Shown: positions 41,070 through 48,449 of the stretch, piece by piece | Layout: the number at the start of each line of letters is the position of its first letter | Position numbering within the stretch: the first letter of the stretch is position 1 | Assembly: GCA_033763335.1 (NCBI GenBank) | Contig: JANRKU010000031.1 | Location: 1 to 64,000 of the forward strand | DNA: 64,000 nucleotides | Direction of reading: 5' to 3' | Origin: GCA-2794515 sp033763335 | GTDB taxonomy: Bacteria > Chloroflexota > Anaerolineae > Aggregatilineales > Phototrophicaceae | Program-made: the position numbers and the translations under genes | The notes under the pieces: model-generated | Databases searched by the model: none | Seen by the model: only the letters and a program-made list of their open reading frames with translations | What the model was told of the DNA's origin: nothing

Positions 41070-42214
41070 CCCCCAAAGTTCTTGTAATAGGCGCGGGACC
41101 CGCAGGGATTGCCTGCGCCTATTATTTACAAAAAGCCAATATTCCGTATCTGGTGGTGGATAAATCGGATGTGATTGCCTCCACATGGGCGAGTTTGTAT
41201 CCATCGCTCAAATTAAACACCACGCGCTTTTTTTCTCATCTGCCAGAACGCAAATTTCCCCTGCATTACGGCATTTTCCCCACAGGCAAGCAATATCATG
41301 CGTATCTGGTCAACTATGTTCATGACTTTGGGCTGAATATTCAATTGGGTGTGACGGTGCATAGTGTTTGTAAAGAAGGCGATGGCTGGCGCGTTATTTC
41401 TAACGCGGGGAGCGCGTGGTATCCCGCCGTTATTTCTGCCACAGGGCGATTCAATGCCCCTATCACACCACATATTGATGGGATGGAATCCTTCACAGGC
41501 AACATGATTCATGCTCATCAGTATTTGGGGCATGAGCCATTCATCGGAAAACGGGTGATGGTGATGGGCAATGGACCCAGTGGCGTGGATATTGCCAGCG
41601 AATTGGGGCGTAGCCGTGGGTGTGAAGCCGTTTATTTATCCCAACGCACAGGGGTGGTGTTGCGTCCGCGTTATCCGTATGGGTTGCCCAAGCACGTATG
41701 GACGATGATTGGGGAAGCATTGCCAAGACGCATTGGGGCGCGGTTGATAAAACACATCGAATCGCTCAAATTTGAAAATCTGGATAAAATTGGGATTCGC
41801 ACCCCAAAAACGGATGCCCAAAGTTCCGCCGCAGGTGGTACACGCGGGCGAGAACTCATCACCGCCGTCAAACGTGGATGGGTGCTATGCGTCCCTGCGC
41901 CAACCCGATTTGCGGGTGATAAGGTGATTTTAGCGGATGGGACAGAATTGGCGGTAGATGTGGTCATCATGGGGACGGGCTATCGCGCCGTGTTGCACGA
42001 CTATCTCAAACTGGATGCCCCGCGTGATAAAGCCGATTGGCTTCTGCGTGAGGGACAAGATCCGCAAAGTATCCCCACAGGCAAACGGCAAGTGCTGGGG
42101 CAAAGGGGGTTATATGAGGTGGGGACATTTTATCAGGGCAAAGGCACGATGTATAACATCAATGTCGAAGCAAAACAGGCTGTGGATGAAATTTTGGGGC
42201 AGTTAATAATATAG
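41066..42214 (+). CDS. Flavin-containing monooxygenase-like oxidoreductase
   Basis: 382 residues. FAD site VIGAGPAGIACAYYLQK, then VVDKSDVIASTWASLYPSLKLNTTRFFSHLP; the FMO-identifying motif FTGNMIHAHQY (FxGxxxHxxxY); and a second Rossmann loop VMVMGNGPSGVDIASELGR for NADPH. These class B flavoprotein monooxygenases (YUCCA/FMO-like) oxidise nucleophilic N, S or ketone substrates. It lacks a C-terminal extension of Baeyer-Villiger enzymes. It is co-translated with the TIR-like membrane protein gene. The combination is unusual. Confidence 0.9.
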   Translation: MTPKVLVIGAGPAGIACAYYLQKANIPYLVVDKSDVIASTWASLYPSLKLNTTRFFSHLPERKFPLHYGIFPTGKQYHAYLVNYVHDFGLNIQLGVTVHSVCKEGDGWRVISNAGSAWYPAVISATGRFNAPITPHIDGMESFTGNMIHAHQYLGHEPFIGKRVMVMGNGPSGVDIASELGRSRGCEAVYLSQRTGVVLRPRYPYGLPKHVWTMIGEALPRRIGARLIKHIESLKFENLDKIGIRTPKTDAQSSAAGGTRGRELITAVKRGWVLCVPAPTRFAGDKVILADGTELAVDVVIMGTGYRAVLHDYLKLDAPRDKADWLLREGQDPQSIPTGKRQVLGQRGLYEVGTFYQGKGTMYNINVEAKQAVDEILGQLII

Positions 42215-42751
42215 CAAATCATCCAAATTCACTTTCAATCGCTCTATTATTAAAGGAAATAGTTGTAGGCACTCTTGTTTATTCGGCGGTTTTCCGATTT
42301 CTGGATACGATGGATATGAAGGTATTGATATTTTGCTCGGTATCTCTTCCTCACCTGTTTTAGTTTCGTATGCGGCTTTAGCTATTCGATAATCAAACTC
42401 TTCAAAACTAGGATAGTCATCGTCATTATCAAAATTACCATGCACCAATACCAATGTATCTGGATTATCTACAACACGATAGAAGAGGTCTTTACCTTTT
42501 GAAACTAACCAGCGCCGAAAATCTTCAAACCCATCGTTAGAGCAAAATCCTTTGACAAGTATCACCGCCATCCATAAATTTACGGTATATGCCTTGAACA
42601 GTAAGGTCATCAATAGATCATTAAAATCAATAATGTCGTCTACAGGTAATGCTACGAGGCGATCATAAAGCACGTCTGTTTGTTTGTCTCGGTCGCCACC
42701 CGATTCTTGGATTGATTGTTCAACTAATTCCCAAAATATGGCTTCGTCCAT
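42203..42751 (-). CDS. DUF4240 protein
   Basis: 182 residues from ATG 42751, which has GAGGAT 5-6 nt upstream. Starts MDEAIFWELVEQS; the FW.L.E opening, GFEDFRRWLVSKGKDLF, and the Asp/Glu-rich EEFDYRIAKAAYETKTGEE block are the DUF4240 pattern. Members are small helical proteins often near toxin or SMI1-type immunity proteins; role unknown. Its 3' end overlaps the end of the flavin monooxygenase gene by 12 nt, convergently. A terminator-like hairpin lies just upstream. Confidence 0.78.
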   Translation of the reverse strand: MDEAIFWELVEQSIQESGGDRDKQTDVLYDRLVALPVDDIIDFNDLLMTLLFKAYTVNLWMAVILVKGFCSNDGFEDFRRWLVSKGKDLFYRVVDNPDTLVLVHGNFDNDDDYPSFEEFDYRIAKAAYETKTGEEEIPSKISIPSYPSYPEIGKPPNKQECLQLFPLIIERLKVNLDDLLYY

Positions 42752-42767
42752 GATTATCCTCATAAAA

Positions 42768-42801
42768 AATAGGATGAGCATCTTATCTTGCTCACCCTAT
42801 T
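42768..42801 (-). terminator. Terminator of the zinc-ribbon gene
   Basis: AATAGGATGAGCA at 42768-42780 pairs with TGCTCACCCTATT at 42789-42801 with one mismatch; on the minus strand a TTTTTT run follows. Confidence 0.75.
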
Positions 42802-42814
42802 ATATTATATCATC

Positions 42815-43138
42815 CTAAAAATCGAACAATTCGCCTAGCCACGATTTGCGTTTTTTCTTGTCATAGTCTCCATCACGGCGATAATCATCATCGTAGTCAT
42901 CGTCGTAACGTTTTTGTGGTGGTGGCACGGTTTGTTGATATTGGGGCGGTTGTTGGGGTGGTACATATCCCCCACTCATGGGCTGTTGGGCAGAACGCTC
43001 GATGATTTTATCCAATTCGCCTCTATCCAACCACACCCCACGACATACCGCGCAATAATCAATTTCGACCCCATTACGCTCACTGATTCTTAGCTCATCT
43101 CCGCCACAATCGGGGCGTTCACATCTTACTTTTAACAT
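42815..43138 (-). CDS. TFIIB-type zinc-ribbon protein
   Basis: 107 residues: MLKVRCERPDCGGDELRI and VEIDYCAVCRGVWLDRGELDKII form the zf-TFIIB (PF13453-type) ribbon, with the Cys pairs CxxxxC and CxxC and the invariant GVWLDRGEL. A Pro/Gln-rich linker and an acidic, Tyr-rich tail (YDDDYDDDYRRDGDYDKKK) end in WLGELFDF. These small proteins are widespread; function unknown, possibly RNA-polymerase or chaperone related. Single-gene unit. Confidence 0.88.
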   Translation of the reverse strand: MLKVRCERPDCGGDELRISERNGVEIDYCAVCRGVWLDRGELDKIIERSAQQPMSGGYVPPQQPPQYQQTVPPPQKRYDDDYDDDYRRDGDYDKKKRKSWLGELFDF

Positions 43139-43238
43139 AGATTCTTCACCTCATTCGTCAAACATTACAATAAATATAGATTTATTATATGAGCAAAAGG
43201 GTCATCTTGTAATCGCCTAGTAATTGGGGGTTTTGGGA

Positions 43239-44057
43239 TTAATCCTCAAATAAGTGCCTCAAATAGGCTTGTGGGTTATTCAAAAAATTGCGCGTGACCG
43301 TCACATGCTCCAAATCATCATAGGCAATTGGACGGATATGCCCCTCATCAAAATTGAGGATGGTCGCGTTGGGGTATGCCAGCAATATTGGCGAATGGGT
43401 GGCGATGATAAACTGTCCACCTCTGCCTATCATATCTTTGAGCATCACCAAAAATGCGAGTTGCCGATTGGGTGAGAGTGGCGCTTCGGGTTCATCCAAC
43501 AGATACACCCCTTCCCCGACAAATCGGCGCTGGAATAACTTAAAAAATCCCTCTCCATGTGAATTGGCATCCAACCCATCACCATACGACTGGTTCATCT
43601 CATGGAGTTCTCGTTTATAGGGGAGTTCAGCCAATGCGCGGGTGAATGCCGATTTTCCCGCATATTCTTCATCCACATCGGCTAAATCGGATTGCAGTTC
43701 CGTTTGGATTTGAGCCATGCGTTTGGCGTATCCAAAAAAATCTTCTGCCCGCATAAAAAATCCCTTTTTGGTGCGCTTTGACCATACCAATTTGAGATGT
43801 GCATCGGCAAATTGACGAATGGGTGCGAGGGTTTTATCGGTACTAACGGGTTCTGCGCCTACGGTGATAGACCCAATGGCACACGCTATCATTTCTAAAA
43901 ATGTAGATTTGCCACTGCCATTTTCGCCCACCAAAAAAGTGATGGGCGCAGAAAAAGTGACTTGCTCCGTTGTTTTGACGAATGGAACGGTATACGGAAA
44001 GCCCGCAAGGGGCATTTTTTGTGGCAATTTTATTGTGACAGACTGTAGTAAGCGCAT
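43239..44057 (-). CDS. AAA/ABC-type ATPase, RloC/ATP-binding 'OLD-like' small form
   Basis: 272 residues from ATG 44057, which has GGAGG 5 nt upstream. Walker A FLVGENGSGKSTFLEMIA, an ABC-like signature region (FLSPNRQ replacing LSGGQ, LSPNRQLAFL), Walker B GVYLLDEPEAPL, and a switch His (IIATHSPILLAY). This is the compact AAA_21-type single-domain ATPase, with no nuclease (TOPRIM) domain. Such proteins occur in defence modules but also alone. No partner nuclease is adjacent; the phosphoesterase gene to the right is divergent. Confidence 0.85.
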   Translation of the reverse strand: MRLLQSVTIKLPQKMPLAGFPYTVPFVKTTEQVTFSAPITFLVGENGSGKSTFLEMIACAIGSITVGAEPVSTDKTLAPIRQFADAHLKLVWSKRTKKGFFMRAEDFFGYAKRMAQIQTELQSDLADVDEEYAGKSAFTRALAELPYKRELHEMNQSYGDGLDANSHGEGFFKLFQRRFVGEGVYLLDEPEAPLSPNRQLAFLVMLKDMIGRGGQFIIATHSPILLAYPNATILNFDEGHIRPIAYDDLEHVTVTRNFLNNPQAYLRHLFED

Positions 44058-44146
44058 CATCACCTCCAACTGATTTAAGCCAATCATAGCGCCACCATCC
44101 AAAATGTGCCACAATAGCCATATTCCAAAGAAAGGATTTTTATTCC

Positions 44147-44914
44147 ATGAGACTAGCTGTATTTTCTGATGTTCATGGCAATTTACCCGCCCTAGAAATC
44201 GTTAAAGCCGATATAGAGGCGCATCAGCCCGACCTCATCTGGTGCTTGGGCGACCTCGCCTCACATGGCACACGCCCAGCCGAATGTATCCGCACGATTC
44301 AAGCATGGCGTGAGGCTTTTGGCAAAGAAAAATTTCATGTCATCGGTGGCAACACAGACCGCTATCTGGTCAGTGGTGAACGGTTCAAAATGTCTCCCGC
44401 CGCCAATGAAGACCAATTCAATATGTCGCTCAAAATTCGCCAAGAAGCAGATACCATTTTCACATGGGCATTTTCTCGGCTCTCGTGGGATGACTATCAA
44501 TTTTTGGCAAAACGCATCGGCAGAGAAGTCTCACATTATGTCGCTGATTTTGGCTGGGTCATCGGCTATCATGCCGTCCCCGGAAATGATGAATCCTTCA
44601 TCACACCCCAAACACCCGATGAGGAAGTGGCAGATTTTTTGCTGGATAGAGAGGGCAGGCTTGCCATTGGCGCACATATCCATCAACAAATGGATAGACC
44701 TGTTCGCGGATGGCGTGTGGTCAATTGTGGCAGTGTGGGTGCATCGGCAGATATGCCCGGCAAAGCCCAATGGGGGTTATTCACTTTTGCCGATGGCGCT
44801 GTGAACGTGTCGCTCCAAGCATTGCCCTTTGATGTGAAGGCTGTGATAGCAGATGCTCATGTGGTGGGCTTTCCATTGGTGGGTATGCTAGAAAATCGGT
44901 TGCGGAGTGAATAA
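44147..44914 (+). CDS. Metallophosphoesterase family protein
   Basis: 255 residues: VFSDVHGNLPALE (DxH), CLGDLASHGTRP (GD), VIGGNTDRYL (GNTD instead of GNHD), GYHAVPG and IGAHIHQQM (GxHxH), followed by VNCGSVGASAD. The GSVG block and the GGNTD variant place it in the YfcE-like bacterial subfamily. It overlaps the next gene by one base (TAATG) and is clearly coupled to it. Third calcineurin-type phosphoesterase in the window. Confidence 0.9.
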   Translation: MRLAVFSDVHGNLPALEIVKADIEAHQPDLIWCLGDLASHGTRPAECIRTIQAWREAFGKEKFHVIGGNTDRYLVSGERFKMSPAANEDQFNMSLKIRQEADTIFTWAFSRLSWDDYQFLAKRIGREVSHYVADFGWVIGYHAVPGNDESFITPQTPDEEVADFLLDREGRLAIGAHIHQQMDRPVRGWRVVNCGSVGASADMPGKAQWGLFTFADGAVNVSLQALPFDVKAVIADAHVVGFPLVGMLENRLRSE

Positions 44915-45534
44915 TGGCAAATAAATTAGACCAGTTAATCGCCGAAATCAATGATGATAATGGCTATGGGGTATGCCTCATGGCACAGATGGATTCTGTC
45001 CCAGATACGCTCCAATTCATCATCGCCACCACCTATTTTGATGAAGCAGTCGGTGGCTTGCGTGATAAAGCCCGTTATATCGTCCGCGCCATTGGCGTAC
45101 AAGAACACCGTATCAGCGTGGGCATGTTCAGGCGGATTGCCGTCCATGCAGGCGAAGAACATCCCCTGCTTTACGAATATAATAGCCTGCCCACAGGCTT
45201 ATTTTTTAAGGGAACGCCCGATGATGTGAATGGATTAATTATAGATGTCTTCCAAGCCTATAGCTCCACATTTAGCTTGTGGCGACATTTGCCCCAATAT
45301 CTCAACGTACAAAAGCCGATGGCAGACTTATTCATGAGTGGTGGCGATTTGGTGGGGCAGATGCCCAAGCCCCTCGCAGACCGTTTGGAGAAGGTGCTGG
45401 TTCATCACGGCTTAGAGGCAAAAGTTCTGGCTGGCGAAAAGCATAAAGAAGCACCCAACATGAAAACACTGTTATTGGATGAGAGTTATATCGTAGCAAT
45501 AGATTTTAGCGTAGATGAATTAGGCAAGGCATAA
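44914..45534 (+). CDS. Unknown protein, partner of the phosphoesterase
   Basis: 206 residues, no signal peptide or membrane helix. The first half (DSVPDTLQFIIATTYFDEAVGGLRDKARYIVRAIGVQEHRISVGMF) is alternating strand and helix; the middle has HPLLYEYNSLPTGLFFKGTPDDVNGLIIDV. No known family recognised. The start codon overlaps the stop of the phosphoesterase gene, so the two proteins are probably made in fixed proportion and may form a complex. Function unknown. Confidence 0.65.
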   Translation: MANKLDQLIAEINDDNGYGVCLMAQMDSVPDTLQFIIATTYFDEAVGGLRDKARYIVRAIGVQEHRISVGMFRRIAVHAGEEHPLLYEYNSLPTGLFFKGTPDDVNGLIIDVFQAYSSTFSLWRHLPQYLNVQKPMADLFMSGGDLVGQMPKPLADRLEKVLVHHGLEAKVLAGEKHKEAPNMKTLLLDESYIVAIDFSVDELGKA

Positions 45535-45700
45535 TCGCTATTTTACCCTGTGGCGGGCAAGCGATATTGACCCTCATTTGCCCGCCCAAAAGCATCCCCA
45601 TTTACCTTTCATTTGAACACTACACCCCATGCAATATTACTATTTGACATTTCTGAAAAATCGCAATATATTTATTATAGGTATCTGTGTTTTGCTAGAG

Positions 45701-45919
45701 AGGTATGAAGTTCACCTCATGAAAAATTCAAGATATCGGCGTGTGTGAATGAGTATTGTAACTTAACATAATCTTTTAGAGATTTTGAACAGTTGGTTCT
45801 TAATTGCAGGAGCAGAAAATCAACTACCTGTTTAGCATCTCTATAGAAGATTGCAAATTACAGTATTCACTTGCACACGCCAATATCTTTCATCTTTTAT
45901 GAGATGAACTTTATACCCT
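45701..45919. repeat. 219-bp near-complete imperfect palindrome
   Basis: Bases 45701-45800 and the reverse complement of about 45820-45919 match along their length. The outer ~63 positions agree at roughly four of five, and many differences are transitions that would still allow G-U pairing in RNA. The centre is near 45810 (AATTGCAGGAGC). Ends read AGGTATGAAGTTCA and TGAACTTTATACCCT. The 447-bp interval around it has no gene. It may be a MITE-like remnant, a cruciform, or a long hairpin RNA; no transposase is present. Confidence 0.7.
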
Positions 45920-45982
45920 TACACCTCATTCAAACCATGCGTATCTAACATTTATATAATTGAGCCATAAGGAGATTTACCT

Positions 45983-46732
45983 ATGTCAAAACAACAAGAA
46001 ACTGAACGTAATCTTGGTAATATTGCTATGTTAATTGATGGTGACAATGCACAACATAAAATACTGGAGCAAATGGTTGAGGAAGTGAGTCGTTATGGGA
46101 CGCTGACTTATCGTCGTGCTTATGGTGACTGGACGCAGGTGAACCTAGCGGGCTGGCGACCAGTTATGTTGGCAAATGCGATTCATGCAAAACAACAATT
46201 CAGCAACACCAAAGGCAAGAATGCAACTGATAGTGCCTTAATTATTGATGCAATGGATATTCTGCATTCTGGTAAAGTGCAAGGCTTTTGTATTGTTTCG
46301 AGTGATAGCGACTATACGAGTCTTTGTATGCGAATTCGTGAAGAAGGGTTATTTGTTATGGGTATGGGGCATAAACAAACACCCGAATCCCTTATTAAAG
46401 CCTGTGATGTGTTTGTATATGTCGAAAACCTTATCAAATCTGATGAGACATCGCAACCCCAAGTAACTACAGATACATCACCCGAGGATCATATTGGCTT
46501 GATGAAATTAATGAATAGCGCCTTTGATATCTCGGTTCGGGAAGATGGATGGGTGCATCTAAGTGCATTAGGGGATGCACTACGCCGTATTGACCCCAGT
46601 TTCGATAGTCGTACCTATGGTCATAAAACCTTATCTTTGCTAATCAAGTCATTGCCAAAACAATTCAATATCAAGGAAACAAAAAAGAATGGTCCTTCTT
46701 CAACATATTATGTTCGCATGATAGAAGGGTAA
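45983..46732 (+). CDS. NYN-domain protein with C-terminal OST-HTH/LOTUS domain
   Basis: 249 residues. NYN (PIN-like RNase) domain: IAMLIDGDNAQHKILEQMVEEV (DGDN), AYGDWTQVNLAGW, KNATDSALIIDAMDIL (DxxLxxD), FCIVSSDSDYTSLCMRIRE (SDSDY), VMGMGHKQTPESLIKACD. The four acidic positions of the metal site are present. The C-terminal ~75 residues (GWVHLSALGDALRRIDPSFD, YGHKTLSLLIKSL, FNIKET) are an OST-HTH/LOTUS domain. Similar bacterial two-domain proteins are predicted RNA-processing nucleases; substrate unknown. AAGGAG precedes the ATG. Its codon use is a little more A+T-rich than flanking genes. Confidence 0.9.
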   Translation: MSKQQETERNLGNIAMLIDGDNAQHKILEQMVEEVSRYGTLTYRRAYGDWTQVNLAGWRPVMLANAIHAKQQFSNTKGKNATDSALIIDAMDILHSGKVQGFCIVSSDSDYTSLCMRIREEGLFVMGMGHKQTPESLIKACDVFVYVENLIKSDETSQPQVTTDTSPEDHIGLMKLMNSAFDISVREDGWVHLSALGDALRRIDPSFDSRTYGHKTLSLLIKSLPKQFNIKETKKNGPSSTYYVRMIEG

Positions 46733-46891
46733 CGCCCAACACCGTTTATCAGACCGACCATCGCACGCAAAGGTGGTCAGTCTGATGGCATTATTAAGAT
46801 TTGTGCCATTTGTCACACAGGTTATATGACCACAAAAATGGTAATGTGTGCTTCACTGAAATAAAGTGACTTGCATAAAGGAGATCACCTC

Positions 46892-47413
46892 ATGACCCCA
46901 AACATTTTGGTATTATATGCCACACGTACAGGGGGGACAGCACCCGTTGCTGAAGCCATCGCCAGCACATTACAATCTGACGAATTAAATGTGGATGTGG
47001 GTCCTGTCAAAGAATTGACCGACATCAGCAAATATGATGCGGCAATTTTGGGTAGCTCCATCCGTGTGGGGAATTGGTTGCCAGAAATGGTAGAGTTTAT
47101 GAAAGATAATCTCAACCACCTCCAAAATATGCCTGTCGCCTTTTTTACGGTTTGCCTGACCTTGAGCGAAGATACACAAGAAAATCGTGAAACAGTACGC
47201 CATTATCTCGACCCTGTTCGTCAATTGGTCAATCCTGTGACAGAAGGATATTTTGCGGGCAAGATGGATTATTCTCGCCTATCGCTTCCTGTTCGCTGGA
47301 TGGTCAAAAAGATGAAAGCACCAGAGGGCGATTACCGCGACTGGAATAAGATTCGCCAATGGGCAACCGACCTAAAACCGTTTTTGGTGGGCAACCTCAT
47401 CCTGCCCAGATAG
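46892..47413 (+). CDS. Flavodoxin-domain protein (HemG-like)
   Basis: 173 residues from ATG 46892 (AAGGAG upstream). The FMN-binding loop VLYATRTGGTAPVAEAIA is that of flavodoxins (T-x-T-G), followed by DAAILGSSIRVGNWLPEMVEFM and FFTVCLTLSEDTQEN, as in the HemG-type protoporphyrinogen oxidase and flavodoxin_5 family. Family members bind FMN. Since no haem genes are nearby, a menaquinone-linked protoporphyrinogen role is only one option. Single gene, followed by two hairpins. Confidence 0.85.
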   Translation: MTPNILVLYATRTGGTAPVAEAIASTLQSDELNVDVGPVKELTDISKYDAAILGSSIRVGNWLPEMVEFMKDNLNHLQNMPVAFFTVCLTLSEDTQENRETVRHYLDPVRQLVNPVTEGYFAGKMDYSRLSLPVRWMVKKMKAPEGDYRDWNKIRQWATDLKPFLVGNLILPR

Positions 47414-47429
47414 ACTCCTGTTTGCACAC

Positions 47430-47465
47430 GGCGCGGGGATTCCAAAAAGCCCTGCGCCTTTCTTT
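47430..47465 (+). terminator. Rho-independent terminator
   Basis: GGCGCGGGG at 47430-47438 pairs with CCCTGCGCC at 47450-47458 with one bulged or wobble position, followed by TTTCTTT. Confidence 0.75.
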
Positions 47466-47480
47466 ATATAAAATTTTTCT

Positions 47481-47508
47481 AAAGGCGCATTTCGTTGCGC
47501 CTTTATTT
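47481..47508 (+). terminator. Second terminator-like hairpin
   Basis: AAAGGCGCA at 47481-47489 pairs perfectly with TGCGCCTTT at 47496-47504, then ATTTAT. The remaining 150 bp to the next gene are AT-rich, with no gene. Confidence 0.7.
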
Positions 47509-47663
47509 ATTTTGGATTCAATCATTTGTCCACAAACCGTAAATAATTTTTTATGATTCCTTTTGACCCCTTGTGGACTTACAAAGTTTATGACATAATA
47601 ATGATTAGTGATGGGATTTCCCCATGCACCTTATCATCAGAATAGGGGCAAAACCAAAAGCGT

Positions 47664-48296
47664 ATGAACTATAAGTACCCTTCTAATCACCTCACGCAAT
47701 CGTTTGGTTTTCGGAATTCCACCGGTTATGACCGCGAGGAACGCCGTTTAACCGTAGAGACGATTGACAACCATATTTATTTTTATGCCGATGTGGATAG
47801 TGACCGTTGTTTGGCACTCATCCGCGCCGTCCGCGAGACAGATAGCACACTGCGTAATGAGCAACTGTCGCGTGGCTTAGAAGGGCAACCGCTAACCCCC
47901 ATTTGGTTGCATATCCACTCTTACGGGGGTGATTTATTCACAGGCTTCAGCATCGCTGACCAACTCGCCATGATTAAATCTCCCATCTACACCGTCGTAG
48001 AAGGCATTTGTGCCAGCGCCGCCACCCTCATCGCCATGACAGGCACGAGGCGCTATATCCTCCCCAGTAGCTTTATGCTCATTCATCAATTGAGCAGTAT
48101 GGTTTGGGGAACGCACGAAAATTTTAAGGATGAGATGGCGCTCCAGCAAAAGGCAATGGACAGGCTCATCAATTTTTATGCCAAACGCTCCAAGACCGAT
48201 GTAGAAAAAATTAGAGCCATGCTCACCCGCGATTTTTGGATGGATGCCGAATTGTGCATCGAAAACGGTTTTGTAGACGAAATTTTATCTGCCTAA
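47664..48296 (+). CDS. ClpP-like serine protease
   Basis: 210 residues. The ClpP fold and complete catalytic triad are present: Ser118 in ICASAATLIAM, His141 in FMLIHQL, Asp190 in LTRDFWM, with nearly the spacing of E. coli ClpP (97-122-171). Other motifs: IWLHIHSYGGDLFTGFSIAD (YGGD in place of PGG) and SPIYTVVEG. The N-terminal ~50 residues are divergent, and MIHQ replaces MIHQP of canonical ClpP, so this may be a diverged ClpP, a ClpR-type subunit with a kept triad, or a phage-prohead-like protease. No ClpX or second clpP gene lies nearby. A strong terminator follows. Confidence 0.88.
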   Translation: MNYKYPSNHLTQSFGFRNSTGYDREERRLTVETIDNHIYFYADVDSDRCLALIRAVRETDSTLRNEQLSRGLEGQPLTPIWLHIHSYGGDLFTGFSIADQLAMIKSPIYTVVEGICASAATLIAMTGTRRYILPSSFMLIHQLSSMVWGTHENFKDEMALQQKAMDRLINFYAKRSKTDVEKIRAMLTRDFWMDAELCIENGFVDEILSA

Positions 48297-48302
48297 CCAC
48301 AC

Positions 48303-48335
48303 AAAAGCACATGCCAGTGAGCATGTGCTTTTTGA
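48303..48335 (+). terminator. Rho-independent terminator
   Basis: AAAAGCACATGC at 48303-48314 pairs perfectly with GCATGTGCTTTT at 48321-48332, then TTT. Confidence 0.9.
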
Positions 48336-48449
48336 TTCTCTAATCTTTTTTCCCAATTTCATTACGCAACATTACAAAATCGTGCTATGCTGTAAGTAGG
48401 CAATTTTGCCAAACTTATATTTTTGTGTGTGAAAGGATAATTTCTCTAT

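Noticed and set aside
43239..44057. The AAA ATPase as part of an OLD, Gabija or Septu defence pair
   Set aside because: No TOPRIM, helicase or HNH partner is adjacent on the same strand; neighbours are a zinc-ribbon protein and a divergent phosphoesterase.
45701..46732. The long hairpin plus NYN-LOTUS gene as a type III toxin-antitoxin or RNA-guided system
   Set aside because: There is no tandem repeat RNA typical of type III antitoxins and no conserved link visible; adjacency alone is too weak.
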